From the NCBI RefSeq assembly GCF_937616625.2, contig NC_065574.1, positions 23,043,001 through 23,107,000 on the forward strand: a stretch of 64,000 nt of DNA, written 5' to 3'. The first letter of the stretch is position 1. Every line of letters starts with the position of its first letter. Both the position numbers and the translations under genes were made by a program. Positions 1 through 11,503 of the stretch are shown piece by piece. This stretch comes from Mercurialis annua (Eukaryota; Streptophyta; Magnoliopsida; Malpighiales; Euphorbiaceae). The notes beneath the pieces are model-generated. The model ran no database searches. It was not told the DNA's origin and saw nothing but the letters and a program-made list of their open reading frames with translations.

Positions 1-2102
1 GTTATAAAACAAATCCAAATGTTTTACCTTTTTAGAAATTTAACCCACACGTTTACAAACGTTACGAAACAGATCCAAGCGTCTCACCTTTTTAGCAATT
101 TAAGCCAAACGTTTACAAAAGTTACGAAACAAATCCAAGCATTTCACCTTTTTAGCAATCTAGGCCAAATGTTTACAAACATTAGGAAACAAGTCCAAAC
201 ATTTCACCTTTTTAGCGATTTAAGCCAAACGTTTACAAACATTACGAAAGAAATCCAAACGTTTCACCTTTTTAGCGATTTAAGCCAAACGTATACAAAT
301 GTTACCAAACAAGTCCAATCGTTTCACCTTTTTAGCAATTTAAGCCAAATGTTTACAAAACTTACGAAACAAATCCAAACGTTTCACTTTTTTAGCGATT
401 TAAGCAAAACATTTACAAACGTTACGAAACAAATCCAAACGATTCGCCTTTTTAGCAATTTAAGCCAAACGTTTACAAACGTTACGAAACAAATCCAAAT
501 GTTTCCCGTTATTAGCGATTTAAGCCAAACGTTTACAAACGTTACGAAAAAAAACCAAATGTTTAAAACGTTACGAAACAAATCAAAACTTTTCACATTT
601 TTAGCGATTTAAGCCAAAAGTTTACAAACGTTATGAAACAAAACCAAACGTTTAAAACGTTACGAAACAAATCTAAACGTTTCACATTTTTAGCGATTTA
701 TGACAAACCATTACAAACGTTACGAAACAAAACCAAGCGTTTCGCCTTTTTAGAAATTTAAGCCAAACATTTACAAGCGATACGAAACAAATGCAAGCGT
801 TTCCCCTTTTAAGCAATTTAAACCAAACGTTTCGAAAAAAAACCAACCGTTTCACCTTTTTAGTAATTTAAGTCAAACGTTTACAAACGTTGCAAAACAA
901 ATTCAAGCGTTTCACCTTTTTAGTAATTTAAGCCAAACGTTTACAAACATTACGAAACAAATCCAAACGTTTCACCTTTTTAGTGATTTAAGCCGAACGT
1001 TTACAAACGTTACGAAACAAAACCAAACGTTTCACCTTTTTAGCAATTTAAGCAAAACGTTCACATTCACCTTTTTAGAAATTAATGCCAAACGTTACAA
1101 ATGTTACAAAACAAATCCAAACATTTCATATTTTTAGCGATTTATGCCAAACGTTTACAAACTCTACGAAACAAATCCAAACATTTCACCTTTTTAGCAA
1201 TGTAAGTCGAACGTTTACAAACGTTATAAAACAAATCCAAGCGTTTCACCTTTTTAGAAATTTAAGACAAACGTTTACAAACGTTACGAAACAAATCCAA
1301 GCATTTCACCTTTTTAGCAATTTAAGTCAAACGTTACGAAAGAAATCCAAACGTTTCACCTTTTTAGCGATTTAAGTCGAACGTTTGGAGACGTTACGAA
1401 ACAAAACTAAACATTTCACCTTTTTAGCGATTTAAGTCAAACCTTTACAAACGTTACGAAAAAATTCAAAAGTTTCACCTTTTTAGCGATTTAAGCCAAA
1501 AGTTTAAAACGTTACGAAACCAATCCAAACGTTTAATACGTTATGAAACGAATACAAATATTTCACCTTTTTAGCAATTTAAACCAAACCTTTACGAACG
1601 TTACGAATCAAAACCAAACGTTTCACCTTTTTAGCAATTTAAGCCTAACGTTTACAAATGTTACAAAAAAAATCCAAATGTTTCACCTTTTTAGCGATTT
1701 AAGCAACACATTTACAAAGCTTATGAAACAAATCCAAATGTTTTAACTTTTTAGCAATTTACGACAAACGTTTACAAACGTTATGACGCAAATCCAAGAG
1801 TTTCACCTTTTTAGTAATATAAGCTAAACGTTTACAAACTTTACGAAACAAATCCAAGCTTTTCACCTTTTTAGCAATTTAAGCGAAACGTTTACAAACG
1901 TTACGAAAGAAATTCAAACGTTTTACCTTTTTATCGATTTAAGCCGAATGTTTGCAGACGTTACGAAACAAAACTAAACATTTCACCTTTTTAGCGATTT
2001 AAGTCAAACCTTTACAAACGTTACGAAAAAATTCAAAAGTTTCACCTTTTTAGTGATTTAAGCCAAAAGTTGAAAACGTTACGAAACCAATCCAAACGTT
2101 TA
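1..2102 (+). repeat. 60-bp satellite array, left segment
   Basis: Head-to-tail copies of the 60-bp monomer, about 35 units. A monomer matching the consensus exactly can be read at 33561-33620: it starts AAACGTTTAC, has a second AAACGTTT 30 bp later, then a CCTTTTTAGC block, and ends GATTTAAGCC. Units here are quite diverged, with single-base indels and some shortened units. A local higher-order duplication is visible: about 1375-1535 recurs at about 1940-2102, roughly 570 bp downstream, sharing the rare variants TTTACAGACGTT-like and GAAAAAATTCAAAAG. The array is cut at 2102 by a retrotransposon LTR. There is no gene here; the long open frame at 19-612 is only the repeat read in its stop-free frame. 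Confidence 0.97.
1375..2102 (+). repeat. Local ~570-bp higher-order duplication in the satellite
   Basis: The block ending near 1535 and the block ending at 2102 share an unusual series of variants: an odd GACGTTACG after a disrupted AAACGTTT, then AAAACTAAACATTTC, then AAAAAATTCAAAAG, then GAAACCAATCC. The offset is about 570 bp. The second copy stops at the LTR boundary, while the first continues as GTTTAATACG at 1531. The first copy is therefore a natural record of what the empty target site probably looked like. Confidence 0.75.
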
Positions 2103-3595
2103 TGTCACGACCCAAATTATTGAGCCGCGACCGGCGCTAGGGAACGGGAGTGGTAGCTCCGGAACCCGTAGCAAGCCTAAAACCATTATAAATTTTTCGC
2201 GAATAAAACATCTTATTATATATAATACGTTTTCAGAAATCTTTCTTGAGTAATATAAATCAAATATCAAAATATCGCATTCCTTTCCTGAAAATGTTCG
2301 CAGCATAATTCTTAGAAACCAGGGTCTTACCGAGCGATATCTCATATCCAGCACCGCCCTGTTTCTAGTCATAATCATAACCAATTCCTCTCAAGGCAAT
2401 TGGTGCAAAATTCAAACGGATAAAACGTCATCTTTATAAACAACTTATTTATAAAATTATATCAGAGTTTACTTTTTAAATACCGTTTGAAATTAAATCA
2501 TAAATCTTATACTGACACCTACTAATTACTGCATATCTATAAAAACTCGCACTTTGTGTAAGCCAAAAGGCTGCCGACACAAAGGAGATGGTCTGTCTGA
2601 TCCGACTCCGGTCACCTGAAAGGAAACACTGTGAGGGGGTCAGTATTTTGGGAAATACTGAGTGAGCTTGCAAGTTACTAACAGTATTAATACAAAAATA
2701 TAACATCGCATCTCAAGAAAATAATAATATAAAGAATATAAACAGGTATTTGATCTGTACGAAACTAATATCCTAGCAGACGACACATCTCTCGGATAAT
2801 CATATATCAATCAACCCAATCGTAAATATCAATCGCGAGTCCAACTCGCTGGTGGCCCAGCCACTAGATACGGGGACTCCAGACTACACCGTAGCCGAGT
2901 ACTCACTTGTATCAAAAACCCAATCGTAAATTTCATAATCATCATCAGCTCCCAGCTGTGTCACGACATTTCTCAATTGCAAACATACTAGACTGACTCA
3001 ATACTGGTGATCACACAGCCTATTGACACCCAATAAGTAGCTAGTTTCTTCGGATCGCATACTAGTTCTCCTATATAAATTTTATTAAAACATATAACAT
3101 CTCAATCAATCATATGTAATGCGATGCGTATAAACAATATACATATATATCTATATGAAAGTAATTTTTATACTAATAATACGCGAAAGTAAATTTGCCA
3201 CTCACCGTGACCGCTATCCAGATAATAACATCATAAAGATCCCATGAACACGAGCCCCATGCATCGTTTGATCCATTAGTTATTGTAGCTCGTCTGTCTA
3301 GTAGCTCGTCAATAAGTCAGTTACTTATCCGAATAATCTGTACGTTTAATTCATAAACGTTGACTTAGTATCAAAACCCTAAGTTATAAACTTAGGTTAA
3401 CATAATCGTATTTCAAATATGATTCTTAACTTTAATAATCTTTTAATCACACTTCTCTTTTAAACGTCCTAGTTTACGTTTTGATATTCAATCGAATCAC
3501 GATTGATTACACGACTTGAAATTGTTTGAAATCGAGTTTCTGCGTCGCGTCAGGGCCCAGAAAGCAAAAATCAGGAATCCTCACCCGGCGAAGGA

Positions 3596-3814
3596 CTGCA
3601 CGTTCGTGCAGCAGTGTACTGCACGTTCGTGCAGCAGGGTACTGCACGTTCGTGCAGTACGCTGCACGATCCTGTGCTGCACGTTCGTGCAGTGTGCTAC
3701 ACGAACGTGTGCTACACGAACGTGTGCTACACGTTCGTGCAGTATGCTACACGAACGTGTCCTGCACGTTCGTGCAGAATGCTACACGAACGTGTACAGC
3801 ACGTTCGTGCAGCA
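3596..3814. repeat. Minisatellite of short inverted repeats inside the LTR
   Basis: About twelve tandem units built around CTGCACGTTCGTGCAG, in which CTGCACG and CGTGCAG are perfect 7-bp arms around TT. Other units read CTACACGAACGTGTG, so the CACGTTCGTG core also appears as its reverse complement CACGAACGTG. Spacing between units is 15, 20 or 23 bp. If the minus-strand LTR promoter lies near 4.2 kb, this cluster would be transcribed in the 5' leader and could fold into a row of small stem-loops. No function is known to me. Open frames across it (3516-3898) are a by-product of the repeat. Confidence 0.9.
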
Positions 3815-4020
3815 AACGGATGCCGATGTGCAGCCCCGGGGTTCATTCCCCGGGCCATTTCCGACGTGCTTAAACGTCCAAAGTCGATTCTAACATGATT
3901 TCCATTAATAACCACTTCAAATTTCATCAAAAACACCAATAGAAACGCGATTACGATTCGTTTAATTCGTTAAAACGAAATAACCCTTATTTATCAATTC
4001 TCATAATAAAAACATCAAGC

Positions 4021-4137
4021 TTACCTCGATTTGAAGCTTAGCGATGATAGAGAATCGAATTCTGAACGAATCGATATAAAGAACTCGCGATTTGAGCGAG
4101 AAACGACGAAACGGCGGCGGAACGTATCGATCGCCAT
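4021..4137 (-). other. Small 38-codon open frame in the LTR leader
   Basis: On the minus strand an ATG about 65 bp after the possible TATA box opens a 38-codon frame (start MAIDTFRRRFVVS) that ends at TAA at 4021. The stop overlaps a good plant 5' splice-site match, AGGTAAGC. Base composition is richer in G+C than its surroundings. It resembles the first exon of a plant transcript more than random LTR sequence, but I recognise no protein and chance is quite possible. Confidence 0.2.
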
Positions 4138-4198
4138 TTTTCCTTCTTCTGTAACCTTCTGCTCCTTCTTCTTCCTTTCTTAATTCATTTGGTTTCCT

Positions 4199-4207
4199 TA
4201 ATATATC
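4199..4207 (-). promoter_or_regulatory. Possible TATA box of the LARD LTR
   Basis: On the minus strand a GATATATTAA-like motif sits about 620 bp into the LTR. It is followed by a purine-rich leader with GAAGAAGAAGGAG-like sequence and then a GC-richer stretch. This fits the U3/R border of a plant LTR, but other AT-rich TATA-like strings exist (for example near 3070 and 3140), so the choice is tentative. Confidence 0.3.
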
Positions 4208-4824
4208 ATGGCTAATTAGCCACTTTGATCCTTCATTTCTTTAACTCAAACCAAATCTCTTTTAAACTTTCTAATTTAACCTAACGGTTAAATTATCCTT
4301 TTAACTTAATTACTTATGTATTATTTATATTCAAATAAATAATACTAACCCAAAATTATTATTTTCCGTCAATAATCCTTTAATTGCTATTCTCGAGGCT
4401 TAATTGGCTAATTTACACTTTAGCCCTTAAACTTCTCAAAAGTTGCAATTTAGCCCAAACGCATCCGCGTCCAAATTTCAAAAGGTCTCTGATTGACCCG
4501 AAACATTTACCACATATACTATAAAATATTTTGCGGGCTTTGGCGAAATAATATCCCTTCGGGTCTTATATGGTTAAATTACCGTTTTAGTCCCTGTACT
4601 TTATTTTGCGACTTTCTTGACATTTTTCTTTTCTAATTCCAATTTCAACTTTAGAATTGGAATATAATATTAAATTCCTCGCAATAATTGTTTTTTTCAA
4701 AACCGTCCTGCTAAAATTTTATACTTATCTTAATTTCTCGGAAATCCTTCCGATATCGCTACTCCGGCGATGCAACACTGGACACGTGGTCCAATTAAAT
4801 ACTTAAATATTTTGGGGCATTACA

Positions 4825-4838
4825 TTCTTCCCCCCTTA
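4825..4838 (-). promoter_or_regulatory. Polypurine tract (plus-strand primer) of the LARD-like element
   Basis: The minus strand reads TAAGGGGGGAAGAA immediately before the LTR start TGTAATG. This purine run is the usual RNase-H-resistant primer for second-strand synthesis in Ty3/Gypsy elements, and it fixes the outer edge of the 3' LTR. Confidence 0.88.
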
Positions 4839-7800
4839 TAAAAATTCATCCTCGAATTTTCATATACTCTTCTTACTTACTTTAATCCCTTTTTACATCT
4901 AGAATTGTATTCATAGTAGGAATACCGTGTTCGTCTTTTAATGCTGGTCAGCGCAAGGAATCGTCATTCCAATTTCTGTACTTCTTGCACTTTGATGTCA
5001 GTTATCACTGACAACTTCACTTTTGGTTTCATCTCTTTGAACTTTTAGTTCCTTACTGCAATCCAATGGCAGTTTGTCTTAATGACGTCTTATTACTAAA
5101 GACGATAATCTTTGTCATTCAACATCTCCCTTTTATGACGACATTAGTCGTATTCATATGTATCTACGATTCACCGTTCTTAATTCTTTACTTTTGTAGT
5201 CTCTTCCATATGGCCGTCATCACGGTCTGATTCTTATTTGTCATTATGTTGGGATTTTTATCCCATTATCCACTATTCTCTTTTTGTCTCGTCACTTTAC
5301 TTCTCGTATGAAGATTCTTTCGTTATCGTCGTTAATCATGGTTATCCATGAGGTGAATTCTTTAGTAATAAGACGTATCTTTATAAGGTCTTTGTTTACT
5401 TTCCTTGTAAAGCTTACTTAACCTTCTTCTTGTATCTTGATATTTCATATATTTCATATATTTCTCTATTCGTTTTCATATCCATTGATCTATTTTCTTT
5501 TTCTTAAGCATGACGTACTATTCTTTGAAACTCCTTGTCTCTTCTTACATTACATCAATCCGTTTCATCAATCTGGTTTTCAGCTAGATAGGATCGTCAT
5601 ATTGTCGCTGAATTCTTATTTTAATAAGACAGCGTGTGACCAATATTCCGGTAAGCTTTCTTTGCTTATAATCCTTAAATGAGGATCTTAATCTTCTTCT
5701 ATTTATATGCTTACATCCGAATGTCCTCTGATGACATCGTAACTTGCTCCATATTTGATCTTTTTATTCATCATAATTTAACTCTTTCTTATCTATTCCT
5801 TCCTTCCAAATCTTAATCTTAATTGGCTCTTAGCTTCCAAATCATTTCCTTTTACTATCATGTAGCGTTAAGCTTACTTCTCATTACTATCCATGATCTT
5901 GTTACTTCACTTGTTATTCCTACTTTTGTTCATGCTGCAGACGTACTTCTCCGTAACTTTCTTTGACTTCTTGTCCTTTGTTAACCAATAAGATTAATAG
6001 TCTAGATGCTATGATACTATGGTATTCTTCTTGCATTCTCTATTCACGCTCTTATCGTGTTTCTTGATTATCTTCCCTTACATTCCTTACTTTCCTCTTC
6101 AGCGTATCTTATACATCGTGTATTACTTGCTTTTAATATCCACAACATCAATCATTAATTGAGGGTTGTGGCCTTCTTCATTTGAATCTCTCGATGTAGT
6201 GCGTTCTCAATCGTATATATATATTATCATGGCCGTTTGTAAAGCCGATCATATGCGAGTATCACTTCTATCGCATCTCGTATTCCTGATATTTCTTGTT
6301 TCGGCAACGGGTCGCAATTCTTTTACCTGAATTATCGACGTAGTACATTCTCCATTACTTACTTATCGTCCTATTGTACCCTTACTGACATCTTAACTGT
6401 CAGTGATTTCGATCATATGTCTCTATCCTCTTTATCCTTCTTTGTTTCTATTTATACGCGACTACATAGAGTTCCATTTCTTTAAGCTCCTTGTCAATTC
6501 TCCACATGACTTTTCTCTTTCCTTTTCCTCGATTATTCTTATCGGGTTCCTTGCGTTATACGCAGGTTATCCATACTTGTCTTAACTCTAATTACCTTAA
6601 CTGATTTCTTATTATCCATAATCTACTTTTGTATCCTTATACTTTATCATACACGTCCTGTACCTTTGACATTCCCTCGACCATACGCAGAAAGTCAGTG
6701 GAATACAGTCCCATTGGTAGCATTCCTTGTGATAAGGATCACATTTGCCTCTTAACCTGATTCGAGCCACTTGTGCCTGACCACGAGCTATCTCTGCATC
6801 CTTCCTCAGATTGCGATAATTCCGTACACTGAACTAACAATGGTCACTCCGATATTCCTCGACATCAGACTCATCTAATAATTCTTTTTCCCTGAAGTCC
6901 TCTTTCCTAGGATCTTCTTCTGGAAATATATCAAAGAAATTTGATCATATCTAACACATCTCAATCCTTTAAGGATCATAATCAATCTCCTATATTGATC
7001 ACATCACTCTTTATTTGATCTAACTTGAAGTCTAAGGCTTAGCACTTCACAAGCATCCATTACATTTGTACCTTTCATTACTTTAATTGTTCGTCATAAC
7101 TATTCATGGGTTCAACTTTCCATCGACATCTTGATCGACAATACTTTTTGTCCTTTATCCGCTCGATGTGTACGAGTATCTTACTTTACCTTCCTAGTAG
7201 ATTTAGCATTACCGCTTAATCCATCAAATTCCTTTAGCCTTAACTTATGTATACCATTATCAGCCTCTATAGGTGTTCCTTTCTTCACGTCATTACTGTC
7301 TTTATATTCATCGTCCTATCATTGGTACACAATTCCTTACATCAGTTGCTTTTACAGCTAACTGATTTGTAATGACGTTGGGTTACTGCGGCACTTCTGA
7401 TGCCTGTATATTCCCACTTTATCTTGTTAGGTTCCCGCTGACCTTCATCGCATTTCTGGCCTTTGCAGGCCAATTGGACTAGGTTGCATTCGCCTCTGTC
7501 ACCTCAATCTTCCTCTCGCGCCTCATATACTTGCTGTGCAACACACGCGTTCACGCAGTTCTTCATTCCTAGTATTGCGATTATATAAAGGAATACTGAT
7601 AAATTCCTTAAAATATAATCCTTACTAATCTTCACGTCTAATCGATGTCCACGTACGTTGGACTCTAAGGACGTCTCCTTTCTTTAAGCCTTCTATGATC
7701 ACATCTCTTATTGCAAGTCTTCTTAGTGTTCTAACTCATCGTAGACTTAGCAAATTATCAAAACATATACTCACGTTGTATATGTTACACGCATATTACT

Positions 7801-8915
7801 ATCGTAACTATAAGCATCTATGTTGACCAGATTCAAGAAAATCAGTGTTCCCTGAATTTCCTTGATTTCATATTATAACTTAAGTCTTGCGAGCATTCCG
7901 CTCACATGGACTTAATTAAACATCAAGAGTATTAAAACATAACATACATATTCAATACGTTGTTAATCGGATATGCTTTACTATCCGAATATATTTACTA
8001 TTCTAATCGTATATTAGTTTGTTTAATCAAGGCTAAGTTCATATCCTAGAAGCATAACTTCTATATTCTAGCAATTATACGTATTCGACCTTCTCGTGGT
8101 CTTGATTGCAGCTTGCTCGCGAGCACTTCACTTCCGTCACAGAGTTCTGGTCTAGGTATACTTACATAAAAAACAAAACTTCTTAAAAACTCTTTCACAT
8201 AAAACATCTCGTTTCGAAATTTAAATCAAAATTTCATTCAAATCTTAGCAAAATTGTGCACTAGGGTGATGATGTCTCTCATCCCCAAAGAGTTGCCACA
8301 GCTCACCTTTTCGTCTGAGCATAATGCATATGATGCATGTACTATTAATGCATGTCTTCATTTATCATTCTCTTTATTAATTATGTATGTAGTGATGCAT
8401 TTCTATCAATGTCGTGGCAATCACACATTTCTATATCGGGTCTAGGCACAATTATGCTTTCAAAATCGTTTAAACAAAACACTTTAAAAAGTTATAAAGT
8501 TTAAGTTTTGTAAGCTCTCTAGACCTTAAAACTCTGTATCTGGAAAGTTCTTCAACTTCTGTAACTTTATACTTCTTCGCTATTTCCTCCTGGCGTTTCA
8601 ATCGATCATTTCGATAGTATTTTGCCTAGACAAGCCAAAAGATGAACTGCCTCATCGTAGAATTTCATCTCCTCAAGGTTCCATTTAAATATGCATATCA
8701 CGTATGCATACCTTATCGAAAACAAAATATGCGAGTGTATCTCATATACGTATGTCATAACAAACAAACAAGCACTTCACATACCAATAAATCATACTTA
8801 TCACAAAACGACAATGCAAACCACTTGGATCAGACAGAATTCAACTCTATAGCTGCAGTAGATCCTAGGTCACTTAATTGACAAAACTCATATAGCAGAG
8901 GTAACTGGACCAACA
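4839..8915 (-). other. Non-coding interior of the LARD-like element
   Basis: About 4.1 kb, strongly pyrimidine-rich on the plus strand (so purine-rich in the element's sense orientation), with stops frequent in every minus-strand frame. One minus-strand stretch at about 6615-6835 is free of stops for roughly 73 codons, but it has no clear start and no domain I recognise. Plus-strand frames of 60-81 codons (5437, 6403, 7131, 8254, 8642) are antisense to the element and look random. I see no CCHC zinc knuckle, protease, polymerase or integrase motif. Confidence 0.75.
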
Positions 8916-8927
8916 GCTCTGATACCA
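8916..8927 (-). promoter_or_regulatory. Primer-binding site for initiator methionine tRNA
   Basis: The minus strand reads TGGTATCAGAGC, the standard plant retrotransposon primer site complementary to the 3' end of initiator tRNA-Met. It lies four bases (ATTG) after the 5' LTR end. This shows the element's orientation and that it kept the sequence needed to start reverse transcription. Confidence 0.93.
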
Positions 8928-8931
8928 CAAT

Positions 8932-9894
8932 TTTCACGACCCAAATTATTGAGCCGCGACCGGCGCTAGGGAACGGGAGTGGTAGCTCCGGAACCCGTAG
9001 CAAGCCTAAAACCATTATAAATTTTTCGCGAATAAAACATCTTATTATATATAATACGTTTTCAGAAATCTTTCTTGAGTAATATAAATCAAATATCAAA
9101 ATATCGCATTCCTTTCCTGAAAATGTTCGCAGCATAATTCTTAGAAACCAAGGTCTTACCGAGCGATACCTCATATCCAGCACCGCCCTGTTTCTAGTCA
9201 TAATCATAACCAATTCCTCTCAAGGCAATTGGTACAAAATTTAAACGGATAAAACGTCATCTTTATAAACAACTTATTTATAAAATTATATCAGAGTTTA
9301 CTTTTCAAATACCGTTTGAAATTAAATCATAAATCTTATACTGACACCTACTGACTACTGCAGCTCTATAAAAACTCGCACTTTGTGTAAGCCAAAAGGC
9401 TGCCGACACAAAGGAGATGGTCTGTCTGATCCGACTCCGGTCACCTGAAAGGAAACACTGTGAGGGGGTCAGTATTTTGGGAAATACTGAGTGAGCTTGC
9501 AAGTTACTAACAGTATTAATATAAAAATATAACATCGCATCTCAAGAAAATAATAATATAAAGAATATAAACAGGTATTTGATCCGTACGAAACTAATAT
9601 CCTAGCAGACGACACATCTCTCGGATAATCATATATCAATCAACCCAATCGTAAATATCAATCGCGAGTCCAACTCGCTGGTGGCCCAGCCATTAGATAC
9701 GGGGACTCCAGACTACACCGTAGCCGAGTACTCACTCGTATCAAAAACCCAATCGTAAATTTCATAATCATCATCAGCTCCCAGCTGTGTCACGACATTT
9801 CTCAATTGCAAACATACTAGACTGACTCAATACTGGTGATCACACAGCCTATTGACACCCAATAAGTAGCTAGTTTCTTCGGATCGCATACTAG
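8932..9894 (-). repeat. Truncated 5' LTR of the LARD-like element (963 bp)
   Basis: Aligns base for base, without gaps, to 2103-3065. It keeps only the LTR's 3' portion; the first ~1760 bp, including the whole promoter region, are missing. By eye about 14 substitutions separate the copies, most of them C/T or G/A. The terminal CA has become AA (TTT on the plus strand at 8932-8934). At 9894 the sequence changes abruptly to Gypsy integrase. Because the U3 region is gone, this LTR cannot drive transcription of the element. Confidence 0.9.
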
Positions 9895-10759
9895 ATCGAC
9901 ACTTGCACCCGTACAAAGCCTCATACGGTGCCATCTCGATACTAGAATGGTAACTGTTGTTGTAGGAAAACTCAATCAAAGGCAAATGAGTATCCCAGCT
10001 ACCCTGAAAATCCAGAACACACATCCGGAGCATGTCCTCCAAAGTCTGAATAGTCCTCTCAGACTGACCGTCAGTCTGAGGATGAAAAGCAGTACTGAAA
10101 TCCAATCTCGTAGCCAAAGATTCCTGCATCGCCTTCCAAAACCGAGAGGTGAAAACTGAACCTCTGTCCGAAACTATCGACACTGGTACACCATGGAGAC
10201 TCACAATCCGATCGATGTAAAACTGTGCCAACTTCGAAGCCTGGTAATTAACCTTGATCGGTAAAAAGTGAGTTGACTTGGTCAAACGGTCAACTATCAC
10301 CCAAATCGAATCATACCCTTGTCGGGTACATGGCAAACCAACCACAAAATCCATAGCGATTCGCTCCCATTTCCACTCTGGAATAGGTAGCGGTTGTAGA
10401 TATCCAAACGGTCTCTGATGCTCTAACTTTACCTACTGGCAAGTCAAACACTTAGACACAAACTCTGCAACATCCTTTTTCATTCCGCTCCACCAGTACG
10501 TACCCTTGAGATCATGGTACATCTTAGTAGAACCCGGATGAACACTATAAGCTGACTTGTGCGCTTCCTCCAGAATCTGGTCTCTCAAACCATCCGAATC
10601 CGGAACACACAGTTGAGAACCGTACCTGAGAACTCCATCCGCCAGAACAAACTCAGAATTCCCATCCAGATGGATCTCATCCATTATCCGTTTCAATTGT
10701 GGATCCTCAGCTTGTGAAGTTTTGATCCTATCAATCAAAATCGGTTGCACCTGCAACTA
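9895..10759 (-). pseudogene. Ty3/Gypsy integrase, 3'-truncated, one internal stop
   Basis: Inserts element DNA into the host genome in intact relatives. The N-terminal HHCC zinc finger is readable (HKSAYSVHPG...CLTCQ), followed by an in-frame TAG at 10433-10435; the frame then resumes unchanged for 26 codons up to MDFVVGLP. The catalytic acidic residues are all present: Asp in MDFVVGLP, Asp in VSDRGS and Glu in DGQSERT, with 35 residues between the last two (DD35E). The coding sequence ends at KCRS, where it runs into LTR sequence, so the C-terminal domain and any chromodomain are lost. Confidence 0.93.
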
Positions 10760-11503
10760 TGCCAACAAACAACCTCGCTGCGAAACCAGAAATCTGTATC
10801 CCGAAGCTAACAGACTATGCCACTCACGAACCATGGGTCTCCGCCCAACCTCAGAAATATGGGCCAAACTGCCCGAAGACTTGCGTCTCAACGCATCGGC
10901 TAACACATTAGCCTTACCCGGATGGTACTGAATAGTACAATCATAGTCTTTCAGTAACTCCAACCACCTTTGCTGCCTCAGATTCAACTCACGCTGATCA
11001 AAGATGTACTTCAGACTCTTATGATCAGTAAAGATCTCGCAAGTCGCACCGTACAAATAGTGCCTCCAAATCTTGAGAGCAAAAACCACAGCTGCTAACT
11101 CCAGATCATGAGTAGGATAATTCACCTCATGCTTCTTCAGCTGGCGAGAAGCATAGGCAATCACCTTACCATGTTGCATCAGAACGCAACCCAAACCGAT
11201 ACGGGAAGCATCACAATACACAGTGAATCCCTCGATGCCAGATGGCAAAGCCAACACAGAAGCTGTAGTCAAAATCTCTTTGAGCTTCTCAAAGCTCGCC
11301 TCGCACTTGTCAGTCCACTCAATCTTAACACCCTTCTGTGTCAGTTTAGTCATCGGTGCAGATATTCTGGAGAAATCCTGCACGAACCGACGATAGTAGC
11401 CAGCTAACCCTAGAAAACTTCTGATCTCGGTAACTGACCTCGGCCTCTGCCAATCTATAACCGCCTCAATCTTGGTCGGATCAACCTTGATCCCATCCTT
11501 TCA
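10760..11503 (-). pseudogene. Ty3/Gypsy RNase H and connection region, with bounding stops
   Basis: Follows the reverse transcriptase in the same frame, after an in-frame TGA at 11501-11503 ([16 protein letters not shown]). The connection part reads [20 protein letters not shown]. RNase H follows with its acidic residues visible: YCDAS, DLELAAV, FTDHKSL and VLADAL. It degrades the RNA strand of the RNA/DNA hybrid in working elements. A further in-frame TAG at 10757-10759 separates it from the integrase (GCLLA-stop-LQVQPI). Apart from the stops the sequence is well preserved, so decay is recent or moderate. Confidence 0.93.

Larger units (their letters stand above)
2103..4824 (-). repeat. Complete 3' LTR of the LARD-like element (2722 bp)
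   Basis: The boundaries are set by TG...CA ends. On the minus strand the LTR starts TGTAATGCCCC at 4824, directly after a purine run, and ends GGGTCGTGACA at 2103, directly against satellite. The segment 2103-3065 is repeated at 8932-9894. The LTR is long for the group and contains a hairpin-rich minisatellite (3596-3814) and a possible promoter (near 4199-4207). The GC-richer leader around 4080-4140 contrasts with AT-rich flanks. Confidence 0.9.
2103..9894 (-). mobile_element. Non-coding LTR retrotransposon (LARD-like), 5' LTR truncated
   Basis: Read on the minus strand the order is a partial 5' LTR (9894-8932), primer-binding site (8927-8916), about 4.1 kb interior, polypurine tract (4838-4825) and a full 3' LTR (4824-2103). 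The LTR begins TGTAATGCCCC and ends GTGACA, a form common in plant Ty3/Gypsy elements. No minus-strand frame of useful length encodes gag, protease, reverse transcriptase or integrase, so it would depend on enzymes made elsewhere. Large non-coding elements with normal priming signals are known in plants as LARDs. The intact element would have been about 9.5 kb (two 2.72-kb LTRs plus interior). The LTR copies differ at about 14 of 963 aligned positions by eye and have no indels, so the insertion is fairly young. An alternative is an autonomous element whose genes have decayed past recognition. Confidence 0.85.

Noticed and set aside
384..596. Minus-strand satellite frames rich in FVTFVNVW
   Set aside because: Mirror-image consequence of the same repeat period; no independent evidence for a gene.
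19..612. 197-codon open frame and dozens of similar frames across the satellite
   Set aside because: All are the 60-bp repeat read in its single stop-free frame. Frames begin and end wherever a point change or indel occurs, and there is no promoter, codon bias or conserved boundary.
3516..3898. Overlapping plus-strand frames with Cys/Arg-rich repeats
   Set aside because: They lie over the hairpin minisatellite of an LTR in several frames at once and on the antisense strand of the element. The apparent Cys pattern comes from the repeat.
6612..6840. Stop-free minus-strand stretch of about 73 codons in the LARD interior
   Set aside because: No good start, no recognisable gag or enzyme motif, and of a length expected by chance in 4 kb.
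8830..9213. 127-codon minus-strand frame spanning LTR and primer site
   Set aside because: It runs through the LTR end and primer-binding site. The matching frame in the other LTR (2100-2384) diverges at the LTR border, so it is not a protein gene.
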